64,000 bases of DNA, taken from assembly GCF_002909375.1 (NCBI RefSeq), contig NZ_PPXD01000018.1:1-64000 (forward strand), written 5' to 3'. The stretch is from Cryobacterium zongtaii (GTDB lineage: Bacteria > Actinomycetota > Actinomycetes > Actinomycetales > Microbacteriaceae). Shown piece after piece: positions 32,446 to 40,684 of the stretch. How positions within the stretch are numbered: the stretch's first letter is position 1; every line of letters starts with the position of its first letter. A program made the translations under genes and the position numbers. The notes beneath the pieces were generated by a model that was not told the origin of the DNA, did no database searches, and worked only from the letters and a program-made list of their open reading frames with translations.

Positions 32446-33132
32446 ATGGTGTTGTTGGCGGGGCGACATGAGCAGGACGCCTTGAGTCCGAGGGGCAGAG
32501 CGCTTCTGAGTCTGAGCGTCGGCTTCGTTGCATCCGTTTTTGCGGGAAGTGGCTTTCTGCTGGGACTGGTGCGGGAGGACCTACATTTCCAGTGCAGTTT
32601 CCATCACATGGGCAGCGATGATCCTGGCTCGTTCTATTGCGCAGACGGCATCGGATACATCGGTGTTGGAGTGGCCACGTATGGTGTGTATGGCGTTATT
32701 CTGCTGATCGCTCTCGGTATTGCCATGGCGGACTTGAAGTCGTCGGGAATGCAGTCGCGGCTCCTGGCAGGCATCTCGATTTTGCCCATCGCCATGTTCA
32801 GCTGGTCCACCTGGTACGCGACGAGTTCCCGTCCTATCGATCAGGCGCCGGGTGCCAACTACTGGGTCCAGCCCCTTCTCCCCGTGACGGCAGTCTTGGT
32901 CACTGCCGTGATCGTCATCCTGGCAGCCGGGCTTATTCCTCGACCAGGGTTACGCACCGCTGGATTCCGGCTGGCAATGGCACTGTTCGTCGCGGCTGCG
33001 CTCATTCAGCCTGGCAGTCTCTCGGCCGTCGCCGTCACCCTCGGGACATTGGCTGCGGCAGTGTGTCTCGAGTGGCGAGTGCCAGACGAGGTCGAAACCC
33101 CCACGGTCACGTCCGCCAGGAAACTCCTCTAA
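32446..33132 (+). CDS. Six-helix membrane protein, function unknown
   Basis: This 228-residue protein has about six hydrophobic helices, for example LLSLSVGFVASVFAGSGFLLGLV, IGYIGVGVATYGVYGVILLIALGIAMA, LLPVTAVLVTAVIVILAAGLI and LAMALFVAAALIQPGSLSAVAVTLGTLAAAV. A short external loop with two Cys (FQCSFHHMGSDDPGSFYCADG) lies after the first helix. No family was recognised. Several start codons are possible (GTG 32443 or ATG 32446). The gene is followed by a fragment of element A. Confidence 0.65.
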   Translation: MVLLAGRHEQDALSPRGRALLSLSVGFVASVFAGSGFLLGLVREDLHFQCSFHHMGSDDPGSFYCADGIGYIGVGVATYGVYGVILLIALGIAMADLKSSGMQSRLLAGISILPIAMFSWSTWYATSSRPIDQAPGANYWVQPLLPVTAVLVTAVIVILAAGLIPRPGLRTAGFRLAMALFVAAALIQPGSLSAVAVTLGTLAAAVCLEWRVPDEVETPTVTSARKLL

Positions 33133-33174
33133 GACAAACCGCAGCATCCGACGGCAAAGGCATAGCCCGTGTGA

Positions 33175-33204
33175 TGTCTCGCAACCTGCTCCCAGATGTC
33201 GGAT
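33175..33204 (+). repeat. Element A, left half only
   Basis: TGTCTCGCAACC is box 1, followed by CAGATGTCGGATG with no palindrome. It is the rightmost recognisable member of the repeat family in the window. Confidence 0.45.
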
Positions 33205-33259
33205 GATCCCCCGCTACTCATTGCACGGAAGGGCGGTTCCTCACCGTGCACCCAAGGAC

Positions 33260-34195
33260 TCAGACCAGCGGAGCCAGCAGTAGCGCTGCCCGCCTCAGTC
33301 TGGCCACGTTAGCGGATGCCCCCTCGTTTTGTGACTCCCAGTAGTACGACCCGACGTAACGCGCGAAAGAGAGAGCTTGAGCCCAGGTGTAGTCGACTCC
33401 TGCCGTCTCGGTAAAGCGTCGAGTCCAGTCGGCCAGGACTGCGACAGGGGCGTCAGCGCTCATGGCGGTACTCAAGTGGCTTCTAACCACTGTGTGTGCT
33501 TCGTTGGCCGAGGTCCCGATCAGCAGGAGGGGGTCGATGGCGACCCAGCGATCAGAATCCGCCTGAAGGATGTTGGAGAGACTGAGATCTCCATGGGTAA
33601 GGGTCGATGTGCCGTCTGACGCGAGCTGCTGAACAATCCGGACAGCCAGCTGCAGGTGCTCGTCTGACATCGCAGAACCAGATTGTTGTGCGACCTCGTG
33701 CTGTTCGCGCAGTTGGGCCAACCAACCACACGCCTGTCCGGCGAGGCCAGGCGCACCGGCCGGTGAAGTCGCAGTGGCCAACTCGTGACTGAGCTGGCCG
33801 GCAATCGCCATCGCGGCACCTTTGTCCGCCATCTCGCTAAGCGCTGGGCCGTCTATCCACTCAAGCAACATCGCTTGACGCGTGGTGTCCGCATCCAGCA
33901 AAATCACCGCCCCACGACCCCCAAACGCGGATAGCGCTGACACCTCGGCCTCGATACGGACCACCGGACTCACGAGCTTCACCGCGGCGCGGATGCCAGT
34001 CCGTGTGACCACTGGAACGACGAGTGAGGTTGCGCCGGTCCGTGGGGATCCGACAACGTCCAAGCCCCATGCCGCCGCCAGGCTTCGCCAAAGTCCAGGT
34101 AGACCCTCAAGCCACTGGGCCGCTAAGGCATCACGGCGGGTAACCTCCGCTCTGAAAGCAGAACTGATCTCTGGGAAGGTATCCATTCCCCCCAT
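33260..34195 (-). CDS. Aminoglycoside/hydroxyurea antibiotic-resistance kinase family
   Basis: This protein of about 311 residues has the kinase catalytic segment STLTHGDLSLSNILQADSDRWVAIDPLLLIG (HGDLxxxN and IDP). This is the signature of the family that includes streptomycin 6-kinases and hydroxyurea phosphotransferases. The N-terminal lobe has TSLVVPVVTRTGIRAAVKLVSP with the ATP-binding Lys. The start is ambiguous between ATG 34195 and ATG 34186. It is the last gene of the accessory region and the third resistance-type enzyme within it. Confidence 0.82.
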   Translation of the reverse strand: MGGMDTFPEISSAFRAEVTRRDALAAQWLEGLPGLWRSLAAAWGLDVVGSPRTGATSLVVPVVTRTGIRAAVKLVSPVVRIEAEVSALSAFGGRGAVILLDADTTRQAMLLEWIDGPALSEMADKGAAMAIAGQLSHELATATSPAGAPGLAGQACGWLAQLREQHEVAQQSGSAMSDEHLQLAVRIVQQLASDGTSTLTHGDLSLSNILQADSDRWVAIDPLLLIGTSANEAHTVVRSHLSTAMSADAPVAVLADWTRRFTETAGVDYTWAQALSFARYVGSYYWESQNEGASANVARLRRAALLLAPLV

Positions 34196-34280
34196 CTTCT
34201 CGTCATTCAGCTGCACTGACCCGCTTTTGGTGTGAGGCTATAGCCAACAACTCTGTTTGAAGGCCACGAAGGGAACTCCT

Positions 34281-34487
34281 ATGACCGCCGGCGCTCTCAT
34301 GATTGTGCTCATCGCCGGGGGTGGTCTAGGTCTCGCGCTCGTCATTCTGGCGGCCTTCTACCTGCTGTCTTCGCGGCGGCGACTCAACCCATCGGCAGCT
34401 CGGGATCTTCGAGGTTCTGACCCGGAGTTGGCTCAAGCCTTGTCGGACGTTCGAGCAGACATCGAGAGAGGCCAGCGCGGGTTCTAG
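34281..34487 (+). CDS. Small single-pass membrane protein
   Basis: From MTAGALMIVLIAGGGLGLAL the protein has 68 residues. It has one long N-terminal hydrophobic helix, a basic stop-transfer (SSRRRLNPSA) and an amphipathic acidic tail (DPELAQALSDVRADIERGQ). The likely orientation is C-terminus in the cytoplasm. GAAC and CTCC lie upstream of the ATG with no strong ribosome-binding site. No family was recognised. Confidence 0.6.
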   Translation: MTAGALMIVLIAGGGLGLALVILAAFYLLSSRRRLNPSAARDLRGSDPELAQALSDVRADIERGQRGF

Positions 34488-34491
34488 GGGT

Positions 34492-34767
34492 TTAGGCGGT
34501 CAAGAGTGCGGGTCTGAGCATCAAGAATGCTTCGTCGAGCAATTGCCGAGATGACACGTCGCCGCCGCGGTGCACCCACTCGGCTGAGCAGACGTCCAGG
34601 CAAGTCAGGGCGCACAGGGTGACCGCCCGCGCCTGGTAATGCCGATCCGCCTCGGGACCAGTCAGGGCGTCAGCGACCAGCGGCTCGAGGACGGTCATCC
34701 AAGCCAGGTGCTTCTCCGTGTCATCGATTCCAGGCCTTGCGCCAGGCGGGAACGTCGCTGTCACCAA
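34492..34767 (-). pseudogene. TetR-family regulator, C-terminal fragment
   Basis: The 91-codon frame carries only the ligand-binding end of a TetR protein (TEKHLAWMTVLEPLVADALTGPEADRHYQARAVTLCALTCLDVCSAEWVHRGG, then LLDEAFLMLRPAL). The DNA-binding helix-turn-helix that should precede it is missing, because the dinB gene begins immediately upstream. This suggests deletion or recombination at this point, close to the right edge of the accessory region. Confidence 0.65.
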
Positions 34768-35834
34768 CCGCCACGCGTCGGCGTATGGCCCTGTCGGGCG
34801 TCGTCGGGCATCGCCATCTCGGCTCGCAGGCCCAGGAGCCGGATCGGACGGCCCGCTTCGATCCCGGCCGCGAGATCCAGGGCCCCCGCGAGGATTTCGC
34901 TCCGGTCAGATGTGTCGGGGATCTTTCTCGCGCGTGTCGTGGTGACGAACGGCGCATAGCGAATCTTGAGGGTCAGCCCGATGACTGGCCGCCCTTCGGC
35001 CAGGACATCCTCGAGCACCCGCGCCGTCAGCTCACGCACGGCGTCGTCCACCTGGGCGGGGTCGGTCAGGTCGCGTTGGAAGGTGGTCTCCCGGCTATGC
35101 CCGCGGGCGACCCACGGGGTGTCATCCACAACACTGGCACCGTCCCCGCGTCCGAGTTCCGCGTACCACGGCCCCATCTTGGGCCCGAACTCCGGGATCA
35201 GGTGCTGGGGGTCGGTCGAAGCGAGTTCGGCGACGGTTTTGATACCGAGTTTCGCCAGCCGGCCAGACACTTTGCTTCCCACGCCCCACAGATCCTTGGT
35301 GGGCCGGCTGCCCAAGACACCGAGCCAGTTCCCGGCCGTGAGACGGAAGACGCCGGCCGGCTTGGCAAAACCGGTGGCGACCTTGGCGCGGACCAGAGTG
35401 TCGCCGATGCCCACACTGCACTGCAGCAGAGTCCGCTCCAGAACGGCAGCCTGCACCTGGCGGGCGTAGCTTTCCGGATTCTCGGTCTTTATGCCGACAA
35501 AGGCTTCATCCCAACCCAACACCTGCACGGTGGCTCCGGGCTGCGCACGCAGGGCAGCCATCACAGTTTCCGACGCCGCGAGGTACGCCTCCTGATCAAC
35601 CGGCAGGATCACGGCGTCGGGCACCTTGCGGGCCGCAATGCGCAGGGGCATCCCGGAGCCCACGCCAAACGCCCTGGCTTCGTAAGAGGCGGTCGACACC
35701 ACCGCTCGTTCCGTGGGGTCACCCCGACCGCCGACGATGACCGGCCGGCCGGCAAGTTCCGGTCGTCGGAGCACTTCGACCGCCGCAATGAACTGGTCAA
35801 GATCGACGTGCAGTATCCAGGGGATTCCGCTCAC
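34761..35834 (-). CDS. dinB: DNA polymerase IV (Y-family)
   Basis: This 357-residue protein from VSGIPWILHVDLDQFIAAVE has the Y-family catalytic carboxylates (HVDLDQF; GWDEAFVGI). It also has the helix-hairpin-helix region (GVGSKVSGRLAKLGIKTVAELASTDPQHL) and the little-finger start (SRETTFQRDL). It performs error-prone translesion synthesis. The length and N-terminus favour GTG 35834. GTG 35870, which overlaps the stop of the upstream lipoprotein gene as GTGA, is an alternative and would couple the two. It has no beta-clamp motif that I can confidently point to at the C-terminus. Its 3' end overlaps the TetR fragment. Confidence 0.9.
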   Translation of the reverse strand: MSGIPWILHVDLDQFIAAVEVLRRPELAGRPVIVGGRGDPTERAVVSTASYEARAFGVGSGMPLRIAARKVPDAVILPVDQEAYLAASETVMAALRAQPGATVQVLGWDEAFVGIKTENPESYARQVQAAVLERTLLQCSVGIGDTLVRAKVATGFAKPAGVFRLTAGNWLGVLGSRPTKDLWGVGSKVSGRLAKLGIKTVAELASTDPQHLIPEFGPKMGPWYAELGRGDGASVVDDTPWVARGHSRETTFQRDLTDPAQVDDAVRELTARVLEDVLAEGRPVIGLTLKIRYAPFVTTTRARKIPDTSDRSEILAGALDLAAGIEAGRPIRLLGLRAEMAMPDDARQGHTPTRGGW

Positions 35835-35866
35835 GCCGCCAGTCTGCCCCGACCTCGTCGAGAGTG

Positions 35867-36580
35867 TCACTCTTCACGGACGAACTCGATCGAATCGAAG
35901 ACGGCGCGCGCCTCTTCCGTCAACTCGTCAGTGACCGATTGGAACTCACCCACCGCGAAGAGAGCGAGCTCGCCATTCAGGTCGAGCACCCGCTCGGTCT
36001 CGCGTTCGGTCACCATTGAGTACCCGCGTGTGCAGTCGGTGGCCTGTTCCGACCAGAGGCAGACGTGTTCCTTGCCGCAGTCGTTGATGTTGATGCCGTT
36101 CTCGACGGAGTAGTCGAACTCGAAGCCTGAATAGTCGCCCATCACGACCTCAACCGGCGGTGTGGTCTCCGTTGAAGCCTGCGCCGTCATCGCAGCGACA
36201 AAGGCCTCAGGCGACGGGTCTACGGCGACGAGCGCGTTCTGCCAGGCGCAGGCATCCGTCGGCACATAGCCGGGGCTCAGGAAATTCACGAAGACCTCCC
36301 AATCCTTCAGGACACCCCAGCCGAAGGATTCCCAGCCGTCTGGAACGGTGACCTCGAAGGGTGCTGTGAAGCCGTAGACGACGTAGGTGCCGGCGTCGAT
36401 GGCACCGGTCGCCGGCAGCGGTTTGGTCGTTTCAGTCTCCGCGGTCGGTGCGGGGGCGGGCGTCTCGGCCGCTGCGGTGCAGGCCGCGAAACCGGCGCAC
36501 GCCAGCAGGGCGACCACGACACCCGCCAGCGGCGAGCGCGTCCGATGAGTGGCGCCGGAGCGCCGGGATGATGTCCACAT
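35867..36580 (-). CDS. Lipoprotein, function unknown
   Basis: This 237-residue protein has signal peptide GVVVALLACAGFAAC (lipobox), an Ala/Pro/Thr linker and an exported domain. The domain includes GTYVVYGFTAPFEVTVPDGWESFGWGVLKD and ends ELTEEARAVFDSIEFVREE. This pattern (a 'VPDGW' strand and a closing 'SIEF' strand) is common to actinobacterial exported proteins of the PsbP/Mog1 type fold. AAGGA precedes the ATG at 36580. It is divergent from the large nSTAND regulator, with a palindromic region between them. Confidence 0.75.
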   Translation of the reverse strand: MWTSSRRSGATHRTRSPLAGVVVALLACAGFAACTAAAETPAPAPTAETETTKPLPATGAIDAGTYVVYGFTAPFEVTVPDGWESFGWGVLKDWEVFVNFLSPGYVPTDACAWQNALVAVDPSPEAFVAAMTAQASTETTPPVEVVMGDYSGFEFDYSVENGININDCGKEHVCLWSEQATDCTRGYSMVTERETERVLDLNGELALFAVGEFQSVTDELTEEARAVFDSIEFVREE

Positions 36581-36636
36581 GTCTGATCCTTCCGTTCGGA
36601 CCGTGCAGCGAGATGGCTGCAAAGTCAGTAAAGGAC

Positions 36637-36693
36637 GCGCCGATATCAGCTGAATACCGGAAGCCCAGCCGGCCGGTATCGGCCCGATATCGG
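36637..36693. promoter_or_regulatory. Repeated GATATC/GGTATC boxes in divergent promoter
   Basis: Within about 55 bp there are CCGATATCAG, GAATACCGG, GGCCGGTATCGGCC and CCGATATCGGCC. GGCCGATATCGGGCC-like symmetric cores alternate in both orientations. The cluster lies between the minus-strand lipoprotein gene and the BTAD-nSTAND regulator, 40 bp before the latter. It is a good candidate binding site for that regulator or for another protein controlling both genes. Confidence 0.55.
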
Positions 36694-36733
36694 CCGTCTT
36701 GACTGATGTCGGAGGCGAGCGCACAGTGGCGTC

Positions 36734-39700
36734 ATGGAGATACGCGTCCTTGGATCGCTGACTCTTGACGACGGTCGGATTCCTCTTGCTCCGCGCGATC
36801 GTGCGGTGATGAGTGCGCTCACGGTCCGCCTCGGTGAATCCCTGTCGGTCGAGTCCCTCGCGGCGGCGCTCTGGGGCGACAACTTGCCCGCGTCGTGGTC
36901 GCACGTCATTCCTGGATGCATCATGCGGTTGCGCCGGCTGATCGCACCGGCGCAGATCGAGACCACCGCACTCGGATACCGGCTGTCCGCGGAGCACCTC
37001 ACGGTCGACGCCGATCAGTTCGAGCGACTCGTTGCGCGGGGCACTCAGCAACTGGAGCTCGGTGAACCCGAGCGTGCCACGCATACGTTTTCGGAGGCGC
37101 TCGCGCTGTGGCGAGGTGAGCCCTTCGTCGACCTCATTGACTGGGCGCCGGCAGAGATCGAGTCCGGTCGTCTCGAGGAGATGCGGTTGGGGGTCGAGGA
37201 GCTCCTCCTCGACGCACGGCTCCAGGCCGGCGAGGTTCAGGAGGTCGCCGCATTGGCGCGCGCCCGCGTCGCCGAAGCTCCACTGCGGGAGCGACGATGG
37301 GTGGTGCTGAGCGTGGCGCAATATCGCCAGGGGCGGCAGGCGGAGGCCATCGCCACCGTACGCAGGGCGCGAGGGCTTCTCGCTTCCGAGCTGGGGCTGG
37401 ATCCGTGCACGGAGCTCGCTGAGCTTGAACAAGCTATCCTCCGGCAAGATCCATCCCTGCTGTCCGACCGAGTGTTCCGGCCCGGGAGTACCGAGTGTCC
37501 GTACTTCGGTCTGCCTCACGCGCGCGTGGAGGACGCCGAGCGGTACTTCGGTCGCGAGCGGGAGCTGTCCGGGGCGCTGCGAGCGCTCGACGAACACGGC
37601 GTGCTGCTCGTCACCGGCTCATCGGGTGTCGGCAAGTCCTCGTTCGTCAGGGCGGGGATCGGCGCGGAGATGATCGCCCGCGGCAGAGAAGTCGCCATCG
37701 TGACGCCCGGCGAGCATCCGATCGATGCACTGCGCGATGTTGGTCTCACGCCCGGAAACTCACTGCTCATCGTTGATCAATGCGAGCACGCGTTCGCCGC
37801 GGACGACCCCGCCGAGATTCGGGAGTTCTTCGGCGCCCTGCAGCGCATGGTCTACCGTGGCCTGCTCGTCATCGCGATCCGCGCAGACCGTCTCGGCGAC
37901 TTGGCCGATCACGACGGCTTTGCCGGGATCATTCAGTCGCACATGCTCATGCTCACCGCGCTCGGCCCCGACGGGCTCCGGGCCGTGATCGAAAAGCCCG
38001 CGGAGCAGGCCGGGCTCATCCTGGAGCCGGGCCTCGTCGAGATCCTCGTCCGCGACGCCGATGGGCGAAACCTTCCGCTGCTGTCCCACGCCCTGCGCCA
38101 GGTGTGGGCACGGCGTGAGGGCCGCGTCCTGACCGTCGACGCCTATCGGGCATCCGGTGAGATCAAGGGCGCCGTCGCGAAGACGGCTGAAGAGGTCATC
38201 GCCGCGCTCCCGGCTGAGGACAGGCATTTGCTGCGCGACATCCTCCTCCGACTCGTCGAAGCGTCCGCGGACGGTGCGGTCGTAGCTCGTCGGATTGAAC
38301 GCTCACGGATTTCGATCGACGACGCCCACGCGAGGATCGTCGATCGGTTGGTCGATGCGCGCCTGCTCACCACCGACGAGGAATCGGTGCAGTTGTCGCA
38401 CGAAGCACTCGCACGGGAATGGCCCCGGTTGAAGGACTGGCTAGCGGACGATGTCGAGGGCCAGCGGATCATGCGACATCTTGGAGCCGCGGCCGCCGCC
38501 TGGGATGCGATGGGACGACCCGAAAGCGAGCTCTATCGCGGCGGCCGGCTGACGGCGACCCAGCATTGGAGGGATGCGGCCGATCCCGCACTCACGCCGG
38601 TCGAGCGAGACTTCCTCAACGCGGCGGCTGAGCAGGAGTCCGCCGGACTCGAGGCCGCCCAAAGGCAGCTGCGGAAAGAGCGCCGGATGGTGCGACGTCT
38701 GAAATGGGTGTCGGCCGGCGCGGCGGGTCTCGCGGTCCTCGCTGTCACGGCGGGCCTCATCGCGGGCTTCCAGACGAACCTCGCGGGCGAGCGTGCGACG
38801 GTTGGGGAGGCACGCCGCGTCGCCGCGTCGGCGCTCGAGGAGCCGCACTTCGATCGCGCGCTGCTGCTCGCGGTCGAGGCCATCCAGCTCTGGGACAGTT
38901 CCGAAACACGTGTCAATCTTGTGCGGGTCTTCGCGCGCGCGCCCCGCTTGACGAGCATCATTCGTATCCAGGAAGACGGTGTGGCTGCGAAGAGCATGTC
39001 GGTCGCGGAGAACGGGACTCGAGCAGCGGTGATCGATAGCGATGACGATGTGCGCCTCTTCGATCTTGACAGCCGCTCGCAGCTCGGCGAATACGGCCCC
39101 TTCGGCGGGAATGTGGTGTCATCGGCCGTCGACCCCGCTTCGGGCACCGTCGCGTACAGCGCCACCTCGGACCTGTGTAGCGTCCTCCCCTGCCCTAGTG
39201 GGCGAACGGGAACAGTGGATCTCGCGGACGGAGGACGCTCGTCCGTGATGACCTTTGCGGGCCTGGCTGGGACAGCGGCGGATGTCGAGTACTCCGCCGA
39301 CGGATCCCTGTTCGCTGCGCTCGCGGCGACACGCCCGTTCGAGCCGTCTGGGAGGGTCGCCCTGTGGCGAGGCGGAGGGGAGAACCCGTCCGGCCCGACA
39401 ATCCTGAGTTTGGACGTGAGCGGTTCAGAGCTCGCCGCCCCAATCGGGTGGGTCGGCCAGTTCGGCGCGGTGAAGTTCTCGCCGGACGGTTCGCGGCTGT
39501 ACGCCAGCCGATTCGGACCGACCGTGGTGTACGAGACGACATCGGGTGCCGTGCTGGATCGGATCGCCGGCGCCGGGATTCTGGCCGTCAGCCCGGACGG
39601 CCGTCGGATCGCGGTCCGCGATGGCTTACTCGCGGCGCGCATCGTCGACTCGTCCGGGGGCGCAGCGCCCGTCACCGTCCCGCTGACTGACTTTCCATCG

Positions 39701-40132
39701 GTGGCCGATTTCAGCCCTGACGGCAGTCACCTCGCTGTCGCCGCCGGCACCGGCGTCGTGGTGTTCAACACCGAGACCGGAGACGTTGCCGAGTCGCTTC
39801 GTAATCACGAAGGCGCGGTCACCGCGGTCGAGTACCGGCCGACCGGTGAGCTGGTGGCCGCCGGGGAGGACGGCGCGATCATCACGTGGGACCTCGGCGA
39901 CTGGTCGGCGGGTTTTCGCACCGACCAATTCGTCGTGCGGAGGTCGGCCGGCGCGGAGAGCAGCGAACGTACCCTGGCTCTTGAACGATCCGATGGGAGT
40001 ACGCAGGTGGTCATCGCCGACCCGGCGGCCTGGGAGGAACGCGCGTGTCAGGTCGCGGGACGGGTACTGACCGAACAGGAGTGGGGAGAGCTCCTGGGCG
40101 CTCGGCCCTACTCGCCGGCCTGCCGCGATTGA
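36734..40132 (+). CDS. BTAD/winged-helix + nSTAND ATPase + WD40-like regulator
   Basis: This protein has 1132 residues. The domains in order are as follows. A SARP-type winged helix spans residues 1-90 (EIRVLGSLTLDDGRIPL). A BTAD helical repeat domain spans about 95-240 (DADQFERLVARG). An nSTAND1 NTPase begins with FGRERELSGAL and Walker A GSSGVGKSS (about 295-303), with Walker B SLLIVDQCEHAF. A membrane-like hydrophobic segment lies at about 660 (WVSAGAAGLAVLAVTAGLIAG). The C-terminal beta-propeller has WD-like blades (FSPDGSRLYASR, VSPDGRRIAVR, FSPDGSHLAVAAG, EYRPTGELVAAGEDGAIITWDLG). Such proteins are signal-integrating transcription activators, and some nSTAND proteins act in defence. The ligand is unknown. 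Confidence 0.88.
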   Translation: MEIRVLGSLTLDDGRIPLAPRDRAVMSALTVRLGESLSVESLAAALWGDNLPASWSHVIPGCIMRLRRLIAPAQIETTALGYRLSAEHLTVDADQFERLVARGTQQLELGEPERATHTFSEALALWRGEPFVDLIDWAPAEIESGRLEEMRLGVEELLLDARLQAGEVQEVAALARARVAEAPLRERRWVVLSVAQYRQGRQAEAIATVRRARGLLASELGLDPCTELAELEQAILRQDPSLLSDRVFRPGSTECPYFGLPHARVEDAERYFGRERELSGALRALDEHGVLLVTGSSGVGKSSFVRAGIGAEMIARGREVAIVTPGEHPIDALRDVGLTPGNSLLIVDQCEHAFAADDPAEIREFFGALQRMVYRGLLVIAIRADRLGDLADHDGFAGIIQSHMLMLTALGPDGLRAVIEKPAEQAGLILEPGLVEILVRDADGRNLPLLSHALRQVWARREGRVLTVDAYRASGEIKGAVAKTAEEVIAALPAEDRHLLRDILLRLVEASADGAVVARRIERSRISIDDAHARIVDRLVDARLLTTDEESVQLSHEALAREWPRLKDWLADDVEGQRIMRHLGAAAAAWDAMGRPESELYRGGRLTATQHWRDAADPALTPVERDFLNAAAEQESAGLEAAQRQLRKERRMVRRLKWVSAGAAGLAVLAVTAGLIAGFQTNLAGERATVGEARRVAASALEEPHFDRALLLAVEAIQLWDSSETRVNLVRVFARAPRLTSIIRIQEDGVAAKSMSVAENGTRAAVIDSDDDVRLFDLDSRSQLGEYGPFGGNVVSSAVDPASGTVAYSATSDLCSVLPCPSGRTGTVDLADGGRSSVMTFAGLAGTAADVEYSADGSLFAALAATRPFEPSGRVALWRGGGENPSGPTILSLDVSGSELAAPIGWVGQFGAVKFSPDGSRLYASRFGPTVVYETTSGAVLDRIAGAGILAVSPDGRRIAVRDGLLAARIVDSSGGAAPVTVPLTDFPSVADFSPDGSHLAVAAGTGVVVFNTETGDVAESLRNHEGAVTAVEYRPTGELVAAGEDGAIITWDLGDWSAGFRTDQFVVRRSAGAESSERTLALERSDGSTQVVIADPAAWEERACQVAGRVLTEQEWGELLGARPYSPACRD

Positions 40133-40183
40133 TCCCCGCCGTCAGCCGATTCGCGCGTAGGTTGGAAACGGATTGGGGGCCTC

Positions 40184-40612
40184 ATGACCGGTGAACCGAT
40201 ACCCTTCGAAGCGCACGAAACGGGTGCGCTGTTCCACGGCACGAAAGCCGACCTGGCGGCGGGTGAACTCCTGATTCCGGGCCGTCGTTCGAACTTCGGC
40301 GGCGGACGGAGCGCGAACCACGTCTACGTGACCGCCACACTGGATGCGGCAACCTGGGGCGCCGAACTGGCCGCCGGCGAGGGCCGTGGTCACATCTACA
40401 TCGTGCAACCGCTGGGCCCTCTCGAAGACGATCCCAATGTGACCGACAAGAAGTTCCCCGGCAATCCGACCCGGTCATACCGCACCCGGGAGCCGGTGAA
40501 GGTCATCGGTGAGCTCACGGACTGGGTCGGACACACACCCGAACAGCTGCAAGCCATGCGGGACGGCCTTGCTGAGCTGGAGCGTCAGGGTATTGCCGTC
40601 ATCTACGACTAA
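40184..40612 (+). CDS. arr: Rifampin ADP-ribosyltransferase
   Basis: This 142-residue protein closely follows the Arr family. It has GALFHGTKADLAAGELLIPGRRSNFG, NHVYVTATLDAATWGAELA, GRGHIYIVQPLGPLEDDPNVTDKKFPGNPTRSYRTREPVKVIGE. These include the conserved His-Gly-Thr, Tyr and Asp/Glu-rich NAD-binding positions. Arr enzymes transfer ADP-ribose from NAD+ to the rifamycin ansa hydroxyl and inactivate the drug. The length equals the chromosomal mycobacterial type. It stands directly before the GAF-ANTAR pair, outside the repeat array. Confidence 0.95.
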   Translation: MTGEPIPFEAHETGALFHGTKADLAAGELLIPGRRSNFGGGRSANHVYVTATLDAATWGAELAAGEGRGHIYIVQPLGPLEDDPNVTDKKFPGNPTRSYRTREPVKVIGELTDWVGHTPEQLQAMRDGLAELERQGIAVIYD

Positions 40613-40684
40613 CCGCGCCAGAATGCAATGGGTTGGCTAGCCGATCTCTGCCGCGTACTCTGGCAAAAAACAGGAGGAATAGCA

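Larger units (their letters stand above)
2322..33204 (+). mobile_element. Candidate serine-recombinase gene-cassette array
   Basis: Between the recombinase gene and 33.2 kb, short modules are separated by copies of the A and A+B palindromic elements described individually below. Modules are typically 0.5-2 kb and carry one or two genes. All elements have the same orientation while genes occur on both strands. The array is dense from 3.1 to 22.1 kb, absent from about 23.1 to 29.1 kb, and degenerate from 29.1 to 33.2 kb. No tyrosine integrase, transposase or conventional attC consensus (RYYYAAC/GTTRRRY) was seen. The interpretation as a cassette array is inference. The repeats themselves are directly visible. 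Confidence 0.5.

Noticed and set aside
34737..36113. 458-codon plus-strand frame opposite dinB
   Set aside because: Shadow of dinB and the adjacent lipoprotein gene, with no recognisable domain.
36581..37597. Upstream extension of the minus-strand lipoprotein frame to 37597
   Set aside because: It runs antisense through the BTAD domain of the large regulator. The signal peptide begins at 36580.
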